A stretch of DNA of 64,000 nt. Source: Aciduliprofundum sp. MAR08-339 (lineage in GTDB: Archaea > Thermoplasmatota > Thermoplasmata > Thermoplasmatales > Aciduliprofundaceae). A model generated the notes under the pieces. It did no database searches, was not told the DNA's origin, and saw nothing but the letters and a program-made list of their open reading frames with translations. Of this stretch, positions 51,922-60,554 are shown in pieces. The position numbers and the translations under genes are program-made. The first letter of the stretch is position 1, and the number at the start of each line of letters is the position of its first letter. The stretch spans positions 992,001 to 1,056,000 of the forward strand of contig NC_019942.1 of the NCBI RefSeq assembly GCF_000327505.1, written 5' to 3'.

Positions 51922-52646
51922 ATTCTTTCAACTATTTTTTTTAGTTCTTGGGCAAACTCTGAGTTTAGGAGTTGCTCAACATTGCCTATAATGTAATCTA
52001 TGTTGGGTATTAACCTTATTTTTCCAAGATATCTTATGGAATGCTTCTTTGCCAATTCTTTGAGAAATTCTTTATCTCTGGCCATATTTTCTATTAAACC
52101 AAGCACTTTTACATTCTGTTCTTTCAGAACTTCAAGAACCTTATTTACAACGTTCAGTGCCAAGGGCGAAGGTGTACCAACGAGTATGAATTCACCTCTC
52201 CTCAGGAATCTGAGCAGATCTAAAAATTGATCACCCATTCCTGGTGGCATGTCAATTATTAGGAAATCCAATGGCCCCCACCTGGTTATTGCCATAAGTT
52301 CTACAAGTGCATCGCTTATTTCCATACCCCGAAGAGGTGTGGGTTTATCCTGAGAGTAAAACACAATGCTCATAAATTTTATTCCAGATACCTCTGAGGG
52401 AATTACTCCCTTTTCTTCCTCTGGAAGAGTGGAGGTATCTGCGTTCAGAATTACGTGGTCGCTTGCCCCATGGAAATCCAGATCCAGAAGGCCAACCCTG
52501 TAATTTTTCTCCCGCAGCAATAGGGCCAGGGTTGTTGAGATCATGGATTTTCCAACGCCACCCTTTCCACTGACCACTGGGATAATTCTCTTCACATCTT
52601 TTGTTCTTTCTTCTATTGCCCTAATTCTTGGGTCTATCATACTCAT
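51918..52646 (-). CDS. MinD/Mrp-type ATPase, probable HypB substitute
   Basis: A 242-residue P-loop ATPase with the deviant Walker A GKGGVGKS, LLDLDFHGAS and FLIIDMPPGMGDQ. In Thermococcales an ATPase of this family, next to hypA, replaces the GTPase HypB in nickel insertion. Here it directly follows hypA with a 4-base overlap, and no classical HypB is in the window, so the same role is likely. An Fe-S carrier (NBP35/ApbC) role is the alternative, but the CxxC motif of those proteins is absent. Confidence 0.85.
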   Translation of the reverse strand: MSMIDPRIRAIEERTKDVKRIIPVVSGKGGVGKSMISTTLALLLREKNYRVGLLDLDFHGASDHVILNADTSTLPEEEKGVIPSEVSGIKFMSIVFYSQDKPTPLRGMEISDALVELMAITRWGPLDFLIIDMPPGMGDQFLDLLRFLRRGEFILVGTPSPLALNVVNKVLEVLKEQNVKVLGLIENMARDKEFLKELAKKHSIRYLGKIRLIPNIDYIIGNVEQLLNSEFAQELKKIVERI

Positions 52647-53050
52647 TCCTCCACAACTATCTCCCTTATGTAAACTCCCCTACCCTTAACAACTTCAAAA
52701 TCCCTGCTTCCACAACTCGGACAGGCTAGGAACGCATGTACAACCTCAGGTACGAAGTGTATGTCCTCCCTTATTTCCTCATTCATATTGGAACTGACAT
52801 CCTTTAATTTCCACACATATCCGCAATTTCTGCACTTAAATATTGCTTCTTCCTCCTCAAATCTGAATTCCGCTTCCTCTGCCATTGTCCCATTTTTCAT
52901 TTCTTTCAACGCAAACTCTACGATTTCCTGCTCCACATCCTGCAACTCTCCAAGCACAATGGTAACTCTCTTTATTCTCTTTGCTCTGTGCTGCTCTGCA
53001 AATTCCAAGACCGTTTTCATTATTCCATCTGCAAGGGCCCACTCATGCAT
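52643..53050 (-). CDS. hypA: Hydrogenase nickel incorporation protein HypA
   Basis: A 135-residue nickel metallochaperone. It starts MHEWALADG, with the N-terminal Met-His-Glu nickel site, and carries zinc ligands CRNCG and CPSCG flanking a loop. The archaeal insertion between the CxxC pairs is present. ATG 53050 has AGGAGGTG upstream. It delivers nickel to the MbhL precursor together with the MinD-like ATPase. Confidence 0.94.
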   Translation of the reverse strand: MHEWALADGIMKTVLEFAEQHRAKRIKRVTIVLGELQDVEQEIVEFALKEMKNGTMAEEAEFRFEEEEAIFKCRNCGYVWKLKDVSSNMNEEIREDIHFVPEVVHAFLACPSCGSRDFEVVKGRGVYIREIVVEE

Positions 53051-53061
53051 TTTTTCACCTC

Positions 53062-54081
53062 CTAACACACCCTCGGTACAGGATCGCCCATGGGCCTTTC
53101 AAGGAATCTTCTTCCTCCAATGCCCGTTTTCAGTATGACCTTTCCTGGAAAATCTTTGGTGACTCTGCCTATAATATTTGCATTTTTCCCATTTTTACAT
53201 TTTTTCATCGCGTCCAGTGCATCCTGAGCAAACTTGGATGGCACAATCATCACAACCTTTCCCTCGTTGGCCATAATGTAAGGTGATATGCCCAGCATCT
53301 CTCCAGCTGCACGTACGGCAGGATCCATTGGAACGGCTCTCTCTTCTATTTCAATACCCACATTGGCTTTCATTGCCATCTCGTTAAGCGCTTCGCTCAA
53401 ACCTCCGCGGGTTGGGTCCTTCATAGCGTGAATGTTTTCCCATCCTATTGCATTTGCCACGCTCTCTACAACATTCCAGATTGGAGATGTATCACTCTTC
53501 AATTTCGTTTCAAATTCTAAACCCTCTCTCTTACTCATTATTGCAAATCCATGCTCACCAATTCCTCCGTTTATGAGAACTGCGTCACCCACTCTTGCTC
53601 CGGAATCCCGCACGACATGCTCTGCAACTCCTATTCCCGCAGTTATGGCATATATGCCTATTTGATCTTCCACAACTTTTGTATCTCCTGTAATTATCGG
53701 TACGGGGACGCTGGTGGACACCATGTTCATTGATTTTAGGATTTTTTTAAGAGAGTCCTTTTCAAAGCCATTTTCAAGGATGAGAGAGACAGCAATCGCC
53801 ATGGGTTTTGCCCCCATAACTGCGAGATCATTCACCGTTCCACTTATGGCCAGTTTTCCAAGATCACCTCCAGGAAAGAATACTGGCTGCACTGTATGGC
53901 CATCAATGGTGAAAACAATCTCTTGCGAGCCGAGAGAAATGGTTGCTCCATCATCCAAATCGTCCAAAGAGACGCTGCCTGCCTTTTTTAGAGAGAAGGT
54001 GGATAGAATCACATCTCTTATCAACTTGTCCATCAACTCTCCACCTGCTCCCTCCATTAAGGTTATCCTACTCAATTTCAT
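53062..54081 (-). CDS. hypE: Hydrogenase maturation protein HypE
   Basis: A 339-residue PurM-like enzyme that dehydrates a carbamoyl group on its C-terminal cysteine to cyanide for the Fe(CN)2CO centre. The C-terminus ends DPVPRVC (Cys339), as required. N-terminal GAGGELMDKLI and MKDPTRGGLSEALNEMA are family blocks. It overlaps hypF and lies 11 bases before hypA. Confidence 0.96.
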   Translation of the reverse strand: MKLSRITLMEGAGGELMDKLIRDVILSTFSLKKAGSVSLDDLDDGATISLGSQEIVFTIDGHTVQPVFFPGGDLGKLAISGTVNDLAVMGAKPMAIAVSLILENGFEKDSLKKILKSMNMVSTSVPVPIITGDTKVVEDQIGIYAITAGIGVAEHVVRDSGARVGDAVLINGGIGEHGFAIMSKREGLEFETKLKSDTSPIWNVVESVANAIGWENIHAMKDPTRGGLSEALNEMAMKANVGIEIEERAVPMDPAVRAAGEMLGISPYIMANEGKVVMIVPSKFAQDALDAMKKCKNGKNANIIGRVTKDFPGKVILKTGIGGRRFLERPMGDPVPRVC

Positions 54082-56359
54082 CCCTCCTTAAATTTCCATT
54101 CAGGTACAATCCACCCAAGTAAGCCTGTCCCGCACTTATACCGTTATCACCCCGGGGAATGTTCTTGGTTACCAGGAATTTTAGGTTTGAATTCTCTACA
54201 ATCCTTCTCATCGTGGATATTATGATCTGATTATATGCAACTCCACCTGAAACTCCAATACTTTTTATACCCATCTCTTCTGCTTGTCTTATGGCTTCCC
54301 TGGCAAATGCTCTGCCAATGGCTGTTTGAACACTGTATGCTGCATCCTCACCTGGTAAATCGAGAATCTGTGGGATAATGGTGTGGAGTTTTATCTCCCC
54401 ATCCACCTCTACCTCAATGTTCATGTCTTTACCCCCCATTGCAAAGCTTTCAAGTTTCATTGCGGGTTCTCCCTCATAGGTTCTCCTGTATGCCAGATTT
54501 AAAAGTACAGAGATTGCATCTAGAAATCTACCGGTGGATGATGTTTCGGGGGTGTTTATTCTTTTTTCAATCTGGTGAAATACGATGTTAAATTCTTCCT
54601 TGTGCTTGAAGGTATCAATGGCCTTGGGGCATGTCTTTTGAATTATATTTTCTATTTCCTCAGGTTTGTATATCTTGGAAAGCAGTCCAATTAGTGATCT
54701 CAGTGGGTAATAGGCTGCTAAATCTCCTCCAGGAATTGGGTAATAGGAAATGTGTGCAAGCCTCTTTATGTTACTTTGGGTGATTGAAAATATCTCACCA
54801 CCCCAGATCTTTCCATCCGAACCATAACCAACCGCATCAATTGCAATTCCTATCATCTCCTCAACGCCGTATTCAAGCATTACTGATGCAATGTGTGCCT
54901 TATGGTGCTGCACTCTAAGCAGCTCAACATTTTCCTTTTCTGATAGATCCTTCCCAAATCTTGAGGTGTGATAAAGAGGATGTGAGTCTACAACGATTAG
55001 TTCTGGGGAGTCAAGTGAGATGAGTTTTCTCAGTTTCTCAATGGACTCCTTCATGAATTCCAGAACTTCCACCTTTGATGTATTTCCTATGTATTGGCTG
55101 GGATATACCTTCCCGTTTTTTATTATGGAGACCGAATTCATCAGCTCAGCCCCAAGCGCAATCCCGTTGTACCTGTAGCAACTTCCAACCGGAAGGGGTA
55201 CGAATCCGCGGGAGCGCCGTATGATTGCTCTCTTTCCATCAACAAATCTTACAACGCTATCATCAACTCTGTTCACAATTTTTCGGTTGTGTATGAGAAA
55301 GTAATCTACCACATCTCTTATCTCCACAATCCTTTCATTATCCTTTACCATAGGAAAATCCGGATAATTGGCAGAAGTCATAACGTACACCGGGGTTTTT
55401 GAATAATGAAACATTATATGGTGTACAGGGGCATAGGGGAGCATAACTCCAATCGTGTGAAGTCCAGGAGACAGGGAATCGGGTAACGGAAAAGGTCTCC
55501 TTTTCCTGAGCAATATAATTGGACGACGATAACTTCTCATTTCCTCAAATTCATTTTTACTCACTATGGCAAAACTCTTTATTACCGCCATATCCTTTGC
55601 CATTATTGCAAATGGTTGCTGGGGTCTTCTCACCCTCTTCCTCAGAGTTTCTATGACTTCGTCATCATTAGCATTGCACGCTATGTGAAATCCTCCTATT
55701 CCCTTGATGGCGATTATTTGCCCCTCATCAATCAATCTGGATGCATTTTTAAGGGGATCACCTTTTAGTTTATTTCCATCCCTATCCACCAGAGTATAAT
55801 TTGGACCACAGGCTGGACAGCACACAGGTTCCGCGTGATATCTCCTGTCCATAGGGTTTTCGTATTCCTCTTTGCACTCCTTGCACATGGGAAATTCGCT
55901 CATGGATGTATTTTCTCTATCATATGGAAGTGATTCAATTATTGAAAATCTTGGCCCGCAATTGGTGCAAACTATAAATGGGTACAGGTACCTTCTATCT
56001 GTCGGATCAAAAAGTTCTTTAAGGCAATCCTCGCATATTGCAATATCCGGCGGAATGATTGAATCACCACCTTGCTTTTCAGAGGAGCTATTTTGTATGG
56101 TGAATGTATTAAAACCCTTTGGGGATATGGTTTTCACCTCTATCTTCTCTACCCTTGCAAGAGGTGGCGCCTTTAACTTCAACTGATTTATGAAATTTTC
56201 AATATCATTCCCGGCACCTTCAACAACAATCTCCACCCCAGCATCCCCCAAATTTTTTACATATCCCTTTAGAGAATTTTCATTTGCGAGTCTGTAAACA
56301 AAGGGACGAAATCCTACGCCTTGAACAATGCCATTTACACTTATTTTCACACATTTCAT
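54068..56359 (-). CDS. hypF: Carbamoyltransferase HypF
   Basis: A 763-residue enzyme that makes carbamoyl adenylate and loads HypE. Domains in order: acylphosphatase (GIVQGVGFRPFVYRLA), four zinc-finger CxxC pairs (CEDCLKEL, CTNCGPRFS, CKECKEEY, CCPACG), a YrdC-like domain (IAIKGIGGFHIACNA), and a Kae1-like carbamoyltransferase (VQHHKAHIASVMLEYG, GVSGGVAYNQ). ATG 56359 is used rather than upstream in-frame starts because homology begins at KCVKISVNGIVQGVGF. It overlaps hypD by about 4 bases around 56359-56364. Confidence 0.95.
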   Translation of the reverse strand: MKCVKISVNGIVQGVGFRPFVYRLANENSLKGYVKNLGDAGVEIVVEGAGNDIENFINQLKLKAPPLARVEKIEVKTISPKGFNTFTIQNSSSEKQGGDSIIPPDIAICEDCLKELFDPTDRRYLYPFIVCTNCGPRFSIIESLPYDRENTSMSEFPMCKECKEEYENPMDRRYHAEPVCCPACGPNYTLVDRDGNKLKGDPLKNASRLIDEGQIIAIKGIGGFHIACNANDDEVIETLRKRVRRPQQPFAIMAKDMAVIKSFAIVSKNEFEEMRSYRRPIILLRKRRPFPLPDSLSPGLHTIGVMLPYAPVHHIMFHYSKTPVYVMTSANYPDFPMVKDNERIVEIRDVVDYFLIHNRKIVNRVDDSVVRFVDGKRAIIRRSRGFVPLPVGSCYRYNGIALGAELMNSVSIIKNGKVYPSQYIGNTSKVEVLEFMKESIEKLRKLISLDSPELIVVDSHPLYHTSRFGKDLSEKENVELLRVQHHKAHIASVMLEYGVEEMIGIAIDAVGYGSDGKIWGGEIFSITQSNIKRLAHISYYPIPGGDLAAYYPLRSLIGLLSKIYKPEEIENIIQKTCPKAIDTFKHKEEFNIVFHQIEKRINTPETSSTGRFLDAISVLLNLAYRRTYEGEPAMKLESFAMGGKDMNIEVEVDGEIKLHTIIPQILDLPGEDAAYSVQTAIGRAFAREAIRQAEEMGIKSIGVSGGVAYNQIIISTMRRIVENSNLKFLVTKNIPRGDNGISAGQAYLGGLYLNGNLRRDEIE

Positions 56360-56363
56360 GGGC

Positions 56364-57437
56364 TCACCCGAAAAGAGAGCCATACTTGTAAAATATCTGA
56401 CATGTGCCTTCGTAGGAAACCATGCATGGACCCACAGGCGAGGATGAGGTGCAAACCTTTCCAAATAATGGGCATTCGTCGGGTAGTATGAGCCCTCTCA
56501 GCACCTCCCCGCATCTGCACCCCCTTTCAAGGTCTTCCATTTCCGGGATATCCACATCCAACTGGGTTCTTATCTCCATGTCCTCATATTCTTTTCTCAG
56601 AACAAGACCACTTTTTGGAATTGTTCCTAGAGCCCTCCACTTTGCGTCTTGTGTTGAGAAGAACTTTTTTATGGCTTTCTGAGCAGTTAAGTTTCCGGCA
56701 TAATTTACAACCCTTGTGTACTCATTTTCTATTGCTACACGTTCCTCATTGAGCATTTTAAGAAGCATAAGAACTGATAATAGGATATCCTCTGGTTCAA
56801 ATCCGGAGATTACCTGGGGTATGCCGTATCTATCCGTTATGTGCTTCCACCCGATAATTCCTATAATGGCAGATACATGCCCTGGGGTGATAAGTCCATC
56901 AAATTTTGACCCCTGTTTCAGAAGATATTCAACGGCGGGAGGTGTGAGACGATGTACCGAGTATATTTTGAAATTTTCAATATTTTTGTCCCATACTTCT
57001 TGGATTATGCCTGCAGTTGGGGCTGTGGTGGTTTCAAATCCGGGCGAGAAATGAACCACCATTTTGTCTGTTTTGAGTGCCATTTTGTAGGCGTCGTGAA
57101 TTGAATAGACTATTCTAACGTCGTGGCCCACTGCACGGAAATCTGCAAAACTACCGATTGGGGTTGGAATTCGGTACATATCACCAAAGGTTGTTATTAT
57201 TATCTCTTTTCTTTTTGCAATTTCCATCATACGTACTATATCTTCAACGGGCGTAATGCATACGGGACACCCTGGTCCCGCGAAAATTCTTACATTCTTC
57301 GGTAGAAGGGTTCTTATTCCTCCACGATTTATGGTATCCTCGTGGGTACCACAGACATCCATGAATCTGACCTCTCTGCCTATTTTTGATGCCTCTTTTT
57401 TTATTTTATCAATGATAGTATTGATCTTCACTCTCAT
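56364..57437 (-). CDS. hypD: Hydrogenase maturation protein HypD
   Basis: A 357-residue [4Fe-4S] protein that with HypC assembles the Fe(CN)2CO unit. Conserved motifs: FMDVCGTHEDTINRGG, AGPGCPVCITP, VHFSPGFETTTAPTA, ISGFEPEDIL and the C-terminal cysteine-rich cluster region CRCGEVLRGLILPDECPLFGKVC. ATG 57437 lies inside the end of hypC; ATG 57461 is an alternative start adding eight residues. Confidence 0.95.
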   Translation of the reverse strand: MRVKINTIIDKIKKEASKIGREVRFMDVCGTHEDTINRGGIRTLLPKNVRIFAGPGCPVCITPVEDIVRMMEIAKRKEIIITTFGDMYRIPTPIGSFADFRAVGHDVRIVYSIHDAYKMALKTDKMVVHFSPGFETTTAPTAGIIQEVWDKNIENFKIYSVHRLTPPAVEYLLKQGSKFDGLITPGHVSAIIGIIGWKHITDRYGIPQVISGFEPEDILLSVLMLLKMLNEERVAIENEYTRVVNYAGNLTAQKAIKKFFSTQDAKWRALGTIPKSGLVLRKEYEDMEIRTQLDVDIPEMEDLERGCRCGEVLRGLILPDECPLFGKVCTSSSPVGPCMVSYEGTCQIFYKYGSLFG

Positions 57438-57648
57438 CCCCCAGTATGAATTCCCAAGCATCTATGCTTTTTAAAGCCTCATCTTTTTTCAATTTTTCAA
57501 TGGCAAATCCTGTGTGAACTATCACATAATCTCCTATTCTAACGTCAGGAACGAAATCTATACGGGCCTCTTTTTTTATTCCACCATAATCCACAATGGC
57601 CACATTTCCCTCGATTTTTACAATCTTTCCAGGTATGGCAAGACACAT
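57409..57648 (-). CDS. hypC: Hydrogenase assembly chaperone HypC
   Basis: A 79-residue OB-fold chaperone beginning MCLAIPGKIVKI, with the essential Cys2 exposed after Met removal, and the blocks VDYGGIKKEARIDFVPDVRIGDYVIVHTGFAIEKL. It is the first gene of the hypC-D-F-E-A-MinD operon. A TATA-like element lies about 25-35 bases upstream, suggesting a leaderless transcript. Confidence 0.95.
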   Translation of the reverse strand: MCLAIPGKIVKIEGNVAIVDYGGIKKEARIDFVPDVRIGDYVIVHTGFAIEKLKKDEALKSIDAWEFILGDESEDQYYH

Positions 57649-57862
57649 CGCTACTATATCGCATTTTGCCTAATAAATGTTGCGATAGTCGTTTTTTAAA
57701 TTTTAAATTTCGTAAAAATGGTGGAAAATTACTTTTCATCAGTGGGCAAATGCTTAAATGAAAATATGCAAGAAGATTGGATTATCAATGTGATGTAAAG
57801 TGAATTGATTTTGAGAAATATTTATATTTTTAAAACTAATATCGTATTTAATAAGCAATAAA
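57649..57862. promoter_or_regulatory. Promoter region upstream of hypC
   Basis: TATCGCA (57657-57663) and TGCGATA (57681-57687) form a perfect inverted repeat around the minus-strand TATA-like segment (about 57669-57680), a good operator position for the hyp operon. On the plus strand AAATATTTATATTTTTAAA (about 57816-57834) is a strong TATA element reading towards 57863. No complete gene is present here. Confidence 0.5.
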
Positions 57863-58039
57863 ATGGAATAATTAATTACAAGAATCGAAGCAGATGGAAA
57901 AATTATCGTTTATGTTGATGAGGAAGGTATCATAGATATTGTGAACCAGGCCCATGAAAAGATGAGACGGGAAGTAAAATATAAAAAGAAAATCACAATG
58001 ATTTTATCAAATTCAAATTTTCGCTTTGAAGTATTTTAA
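57863..58039 (+). pseudogene. Degenerate small ORF with in-frame stop, antisense to the protease gene end
   Basis: ATG GAA TAA at 57863 is followed in the same frame by 55 open codons (LITRIEADGKIIVYVDEEG and on to ...RFEVF) before TAA at 58037. The translated piece looks protein-like: strands rich in Ile/Val, then a charged helix. A strong TATA element stands 35-45 bases upstream. The early stop means it is either a dead gene or a non-coding transcript overlapping the 3' end of the hydrogenase protease gene. No family recognised. Confidence 0.35.
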
Positions 58040-58430
58040 TTAACTGATCTGCACCTCTCCTCACTTCAGTGCTAAGCTGAACTCCGAACTCCATTGTTTT
58101 AGGCTGTATCCCTATGAGAATGCTATTTCCTACGAAATCATTAATGTAAGTTAGAAAGAATGAAAGCGGCATACCATGGGTGCTGAATGCCACATTTGGA
58201 ATTTTCTCGATAGGTACTAAGCGAAACTCTCCGGGAGATAATCCCATCAACGCAGCATCCACCAGTACCAAAGTTTCAGGCTTAATCCTCTTTATCTCAC
58301 CTGTGAAATCCTCCGGTACCTGACCTGCTATTATCACATACCAATCATCCCTGTGAAAATTCCTAGCCACGTAAATTCCTACAGCGTCGTCTCCCCTGAG
58401 TTCGTTGCCCACACCCATAAGGATTTTCAT
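57993..58430 (-). CDS. hycI: Hydrogenase maturation protease (HycI type)
   Basis: A 145-residue endopeptidase that removes the C-terminal extension of the [NiFe] large subunit. The N-terminal GVGNELRGDDAVGIYVA holds the nickel-sensing acidic residue, with LVDAALMGLSPGEFRL and FSTHGMPLSFFLTY giving the other ligands. Its obvious substrate is MbhL, which has a 34-residue extension. It lies 4 bases after the sufBD gene on the minus strand. Confidence 0.93.
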   Translation of the reverse strand: MKILMGVGNELRGDDAVGIYVARNFHRDDWYVIIAGQVPEDFTGEIKRIKPETLVLVDAALMGLSPGEFRLVPIEKIPNVAFSTHGMPLSFFLTYINDFVGNSILIGIQPKTMEFGVQLSTEVRRGADQLIKILQSENLNLIKSL

Positions 58431-58434
58431 CCAC

Positions 58435-59349
58435 TCACCTCAAAAGTCCTTGGACTATGAAGTCCGTGGCCTCCTCCTCTGAAAGTCCTCTGCATAGGAG
58501 GGTTATTATCTGCTTTTTATCAACCCGACCTATTGCAGCCTCATGAGTAAGTTTTGCAGTAGGATTCTGGACGTTTACTATTGGATAAGCCATGGCTGTG
58601 GCCTCATCCATTAATATCTCTGTGCAGTCTATGTGCCCTCTGGATTCGATTCCGAGTCCCGTTATTTCAGAGTTCACCACACTTTTTGATCTTTCAGTCA
58701 GCACATTTCTCGTTTTTACTATCCCCCTTGATTCACAACCCTCCAGTGTTATTTTTTCGTTTAGAACTATGTAATCATCCTTCTTTCCAAGTATCTTGGC
58801 AATAACATTTGCTGAAGATTCCGTACCCACATGAATGTCTGTGGATGAGTTTAATTTACCGGCCCTTCCATGTGTGACAGTGAAACTCAGATCGAATTTT
58901 GATTTTATACCCGTATTCACGTGTACTTTGGAATCTATTTTTATGTCCCCTTCCTGAGAATGAATATGATTTTCCTCGTATTTTACCAGTGCCCCATGTC
59001 CTATTTGAAACTGGATATTTGATTTGTGAACAACCTTTTCTGCATTTGGAAATACGCAATGGGAAATAAAGTGCACCTTTGAATTATCCTTTACGGTTAT
59101 CCTTGCATTGACACTCTGCTTTCCAGTTTTGTTCAGTATTGCAAAGCAGATATGTACGGGTCTTTCAAGGCTTTTTTCAACCAGGATATCTATAACTGTA
59201 TGGTCCTCCAATTCTTCTGTATTTATGATTATGCCATCTGCCAGTTTCATTTTAATAAGTTTGTTTTTGTGTATGAGCAATCTTGGGGTATTTTCATCCG
59301 TTATCCCAGCGTATCTTGATAGATTATCAAGAACATTCGTTCTCATCAC
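58435..59349 (-). CDS. sufB: SufB/SufD-family Fe-S cluster scaffold protein
   Basis: A 304-residue SufBD core protein, shorter than bacterial SufB (about 480), as in many archaea that have a minimal SufBC system. The right-handed beta-helix and C-terminal blocks are visible: ERSKSVVNSEITGLGIESRGHIDCTEILMDEATAMAYPIV, HEAAIGRVDKKQIITLLCRGLSEEEA. The C-terminal region contains the conserved GRVDKKQ..L..RGLSEEEA. It overlaps sufC by 23 bases. It would serve the many Fe-S proteins encoded here. Confidence 0.92.
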   Translation of the reverse strand: MMRTNVLDNLSRYAGITDENTPRLLIHKNKLIKMKLADGIIINTEELEDHTVIDILVEKSLERPVHICFAILNKTGKQSVNARITVKDNSKVHFISHCVFPNAEKVVHKSNIQFQIGHGALVKYEENHIHSQEGDIKIDSKVHVNTGIKSKFDLSFTVTHGRAGKLNSSTDIHVGTESSANVIAKILGKKDDYIVLNEKITLEGCESRGIVKTRNVLTERSKSVVNSEITGLGIESRGHIDCTEILMDEATAMAYPIVNVQNPTAKLTHEAAIGRVDKKQIITLLCRGLSEEEATDFIVQGLLR

Positions 59350-60022
59350 CCCTGTTCATATTTTCAAAAAATCTTTTCACAAGTTTGGGGTCCCCGGATT
59401 TTATTATCTTTCCGTTACTGAGCACATGGGCCATATCTCCCAGGTTTACAAGTTCTTTGTTATGAGTTATCAGAATCACCGTTGCTCCATTTTTCTTCAG
59501 GGTATACACCGCCTCTTCAATTTTTCCATAGGAAAGCATATCTATACCACTATCTGGTTCATCAAGTATTGCTACTCTGGGTTTCATAAGTAAAACTGAT
59601 GCGAGTTCTATTCTCTTTCTCTCACCACCGCTTAGGGTATCGTCCATTCTCTTTTTCAGGATCTCAATTGGAAGTCCAACGAGATTTAGGGTGGAAAACA
59701 ACGAATTTAGGCTTTTTTCTTTTGATGAGATCAGCAGGTAGTCCTTTATAATTATACCCTCAAATCTTGCCGGCTCCTGAAAACAGAGTGTTATGCCCAG
59801 TTTGGCACGCTCAGCGATGCCCATATGATCTATTCTTCTTCCATCCAATTCTATTTTTCCCGTAGTGGGGTATATTCCCATGATTCCTCCTGCAAGCGTG
59901 CTCTTTCCCGAACCATTAATTCCAAGTATCACATGAATCTCGGAATCTTTAAACTCAATATTTATCCCTTTTATTATCTCCATGTCTCCACGATACACTC
60001 TTAGATTTTTCACCAAAAGCAT
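59327..60022 (-). CDS. sufC: SufC Fe-S assembly ATPase
   Basis: The 231-residue ABC ATPase partner of SufB. Walker A is GINGSGKSTLAG, Q-loop CFQEPARFEG, signature LSGGERKRIELASVLLMKP, and Walker B VAILDEPDSGIDM, the last being typical of SufC. The start is taken at ATG 60022, where homology begins; the upstream frame is AT-rich. ATTTTAATAAG about 30 bases upstream and no Shine-Dalgarno suggest a leaderless message. Confidence 0.93.
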   Translation of the reverse strand: MLLVKNLRVYRGDMEIIKGINIEFKDSEIHVILGINGSGKSTLAGGIMGIYPTTGKIELDGRRIDHMGIAERAKLGITLCFQEPARFEGIIIKDYLLISSKEKSLNSLFSTLNLVGLPIEILKKRMDDTLSGGERKRIELASVLLMKPRVAILDEPDSGIDMLSYGKIEEAVYTLKKNGATVILITHNKELVNLGDMAHVLSNGKIIKSGDPKLVKRFFENMNRGDENECS

Positions 60023-60170
60023 GTACAGGGTTTTATGAAGCAACTTATTAAAATTTTTCTCCACATATCTGTGTATCGTATTTGGGATTAAAAAATAAAA
60101 CAAAATAAAAACGAATTATGGAAATAAAATGAAGAAAAATTTAAATTTAATGTTGTAATATCGTATAACG
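60023..60170. promoter_or_regulatory. Divergent promoter region, sufC and methylmalonyl-CoA mutase operon
   Basis: A very AT-rich 148-base spacer. AAATTTAAATTTAA (about 60138-60151) is the TATA element for the mutase operon, 20-30 bases before its ATG, so that message is probably leaderless too. TAATATCGTAT at 60156-60166 also occurs at 57837-57847. Confidence 0.5.
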
Positions 60171-60554
60171 ATGGGAAAGAGAATTCTCATAGCAAAGGTG
60201 GGCTTAGACGGTCACGATCGTGGAGCCAAGGTGGTTGCAAGGGCATTAAAGAACGCAGGATATGAGGTGATTTATACTGGAATCAGGCAGAGTCCTGAGC
60301 AGGTTGTGGCCACTGCAATACAGGAAGATGTTGATCTTATAGGTTTAAGCTGTCTATCCGGTGCGCATCTTCAACTTTTCAGGCGTGTTATTGAGTTGAT
60401 GAAAGAGAAGGGTGTGGATATCCCCGTTTTTTGTGGTGGTACGATACCTCCAGATGACGTGGATGCTCTGAAGAAGATGGGAATCAAAGAGGTTTTTGGA
60501 CCAGGTACATCTCTTAAGTTTATAGTTGAGAAGGTGGGAGAATGGGTGAAGTAA
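60171..60554 (+). CDS. mcmA2: Methylmalonyl-CoA mutase small subunit (B12-binding)
   Basis: A 127-residue cobalamin-binding domain protein. The DxHxxG motif is [12 protein letters not shown] (His16 ligates cobalt), followed by GLSCLSGAH and [26 protein letters not shown]. In archaea this domain is a separate subunit of the mutase. It is the first gene of the propionyl-CoA/succinyl-CoA operon and overlaps meaB by 13 bases. Confidence 0.95.
   Translation: MGKRILIAKVGLDGHDRGAKVVARALKNAGYEVIYTGIRQSPEQVVATAIQEDVDLIGLSCLSGAHLQLFRRVIELMKEKGVDIPVFCGGTIPPDDVDALKKMGIKEVFGPGTSLKFIVEKVGEWVK

Noticed and set aside
60023-60103. 27-residue N-terminal extension of SufC
   Set aside because: The sequence overlaps the presumed promoter, is AT-rich and precedes the conserved ABC ATPase start at ATG 60022.
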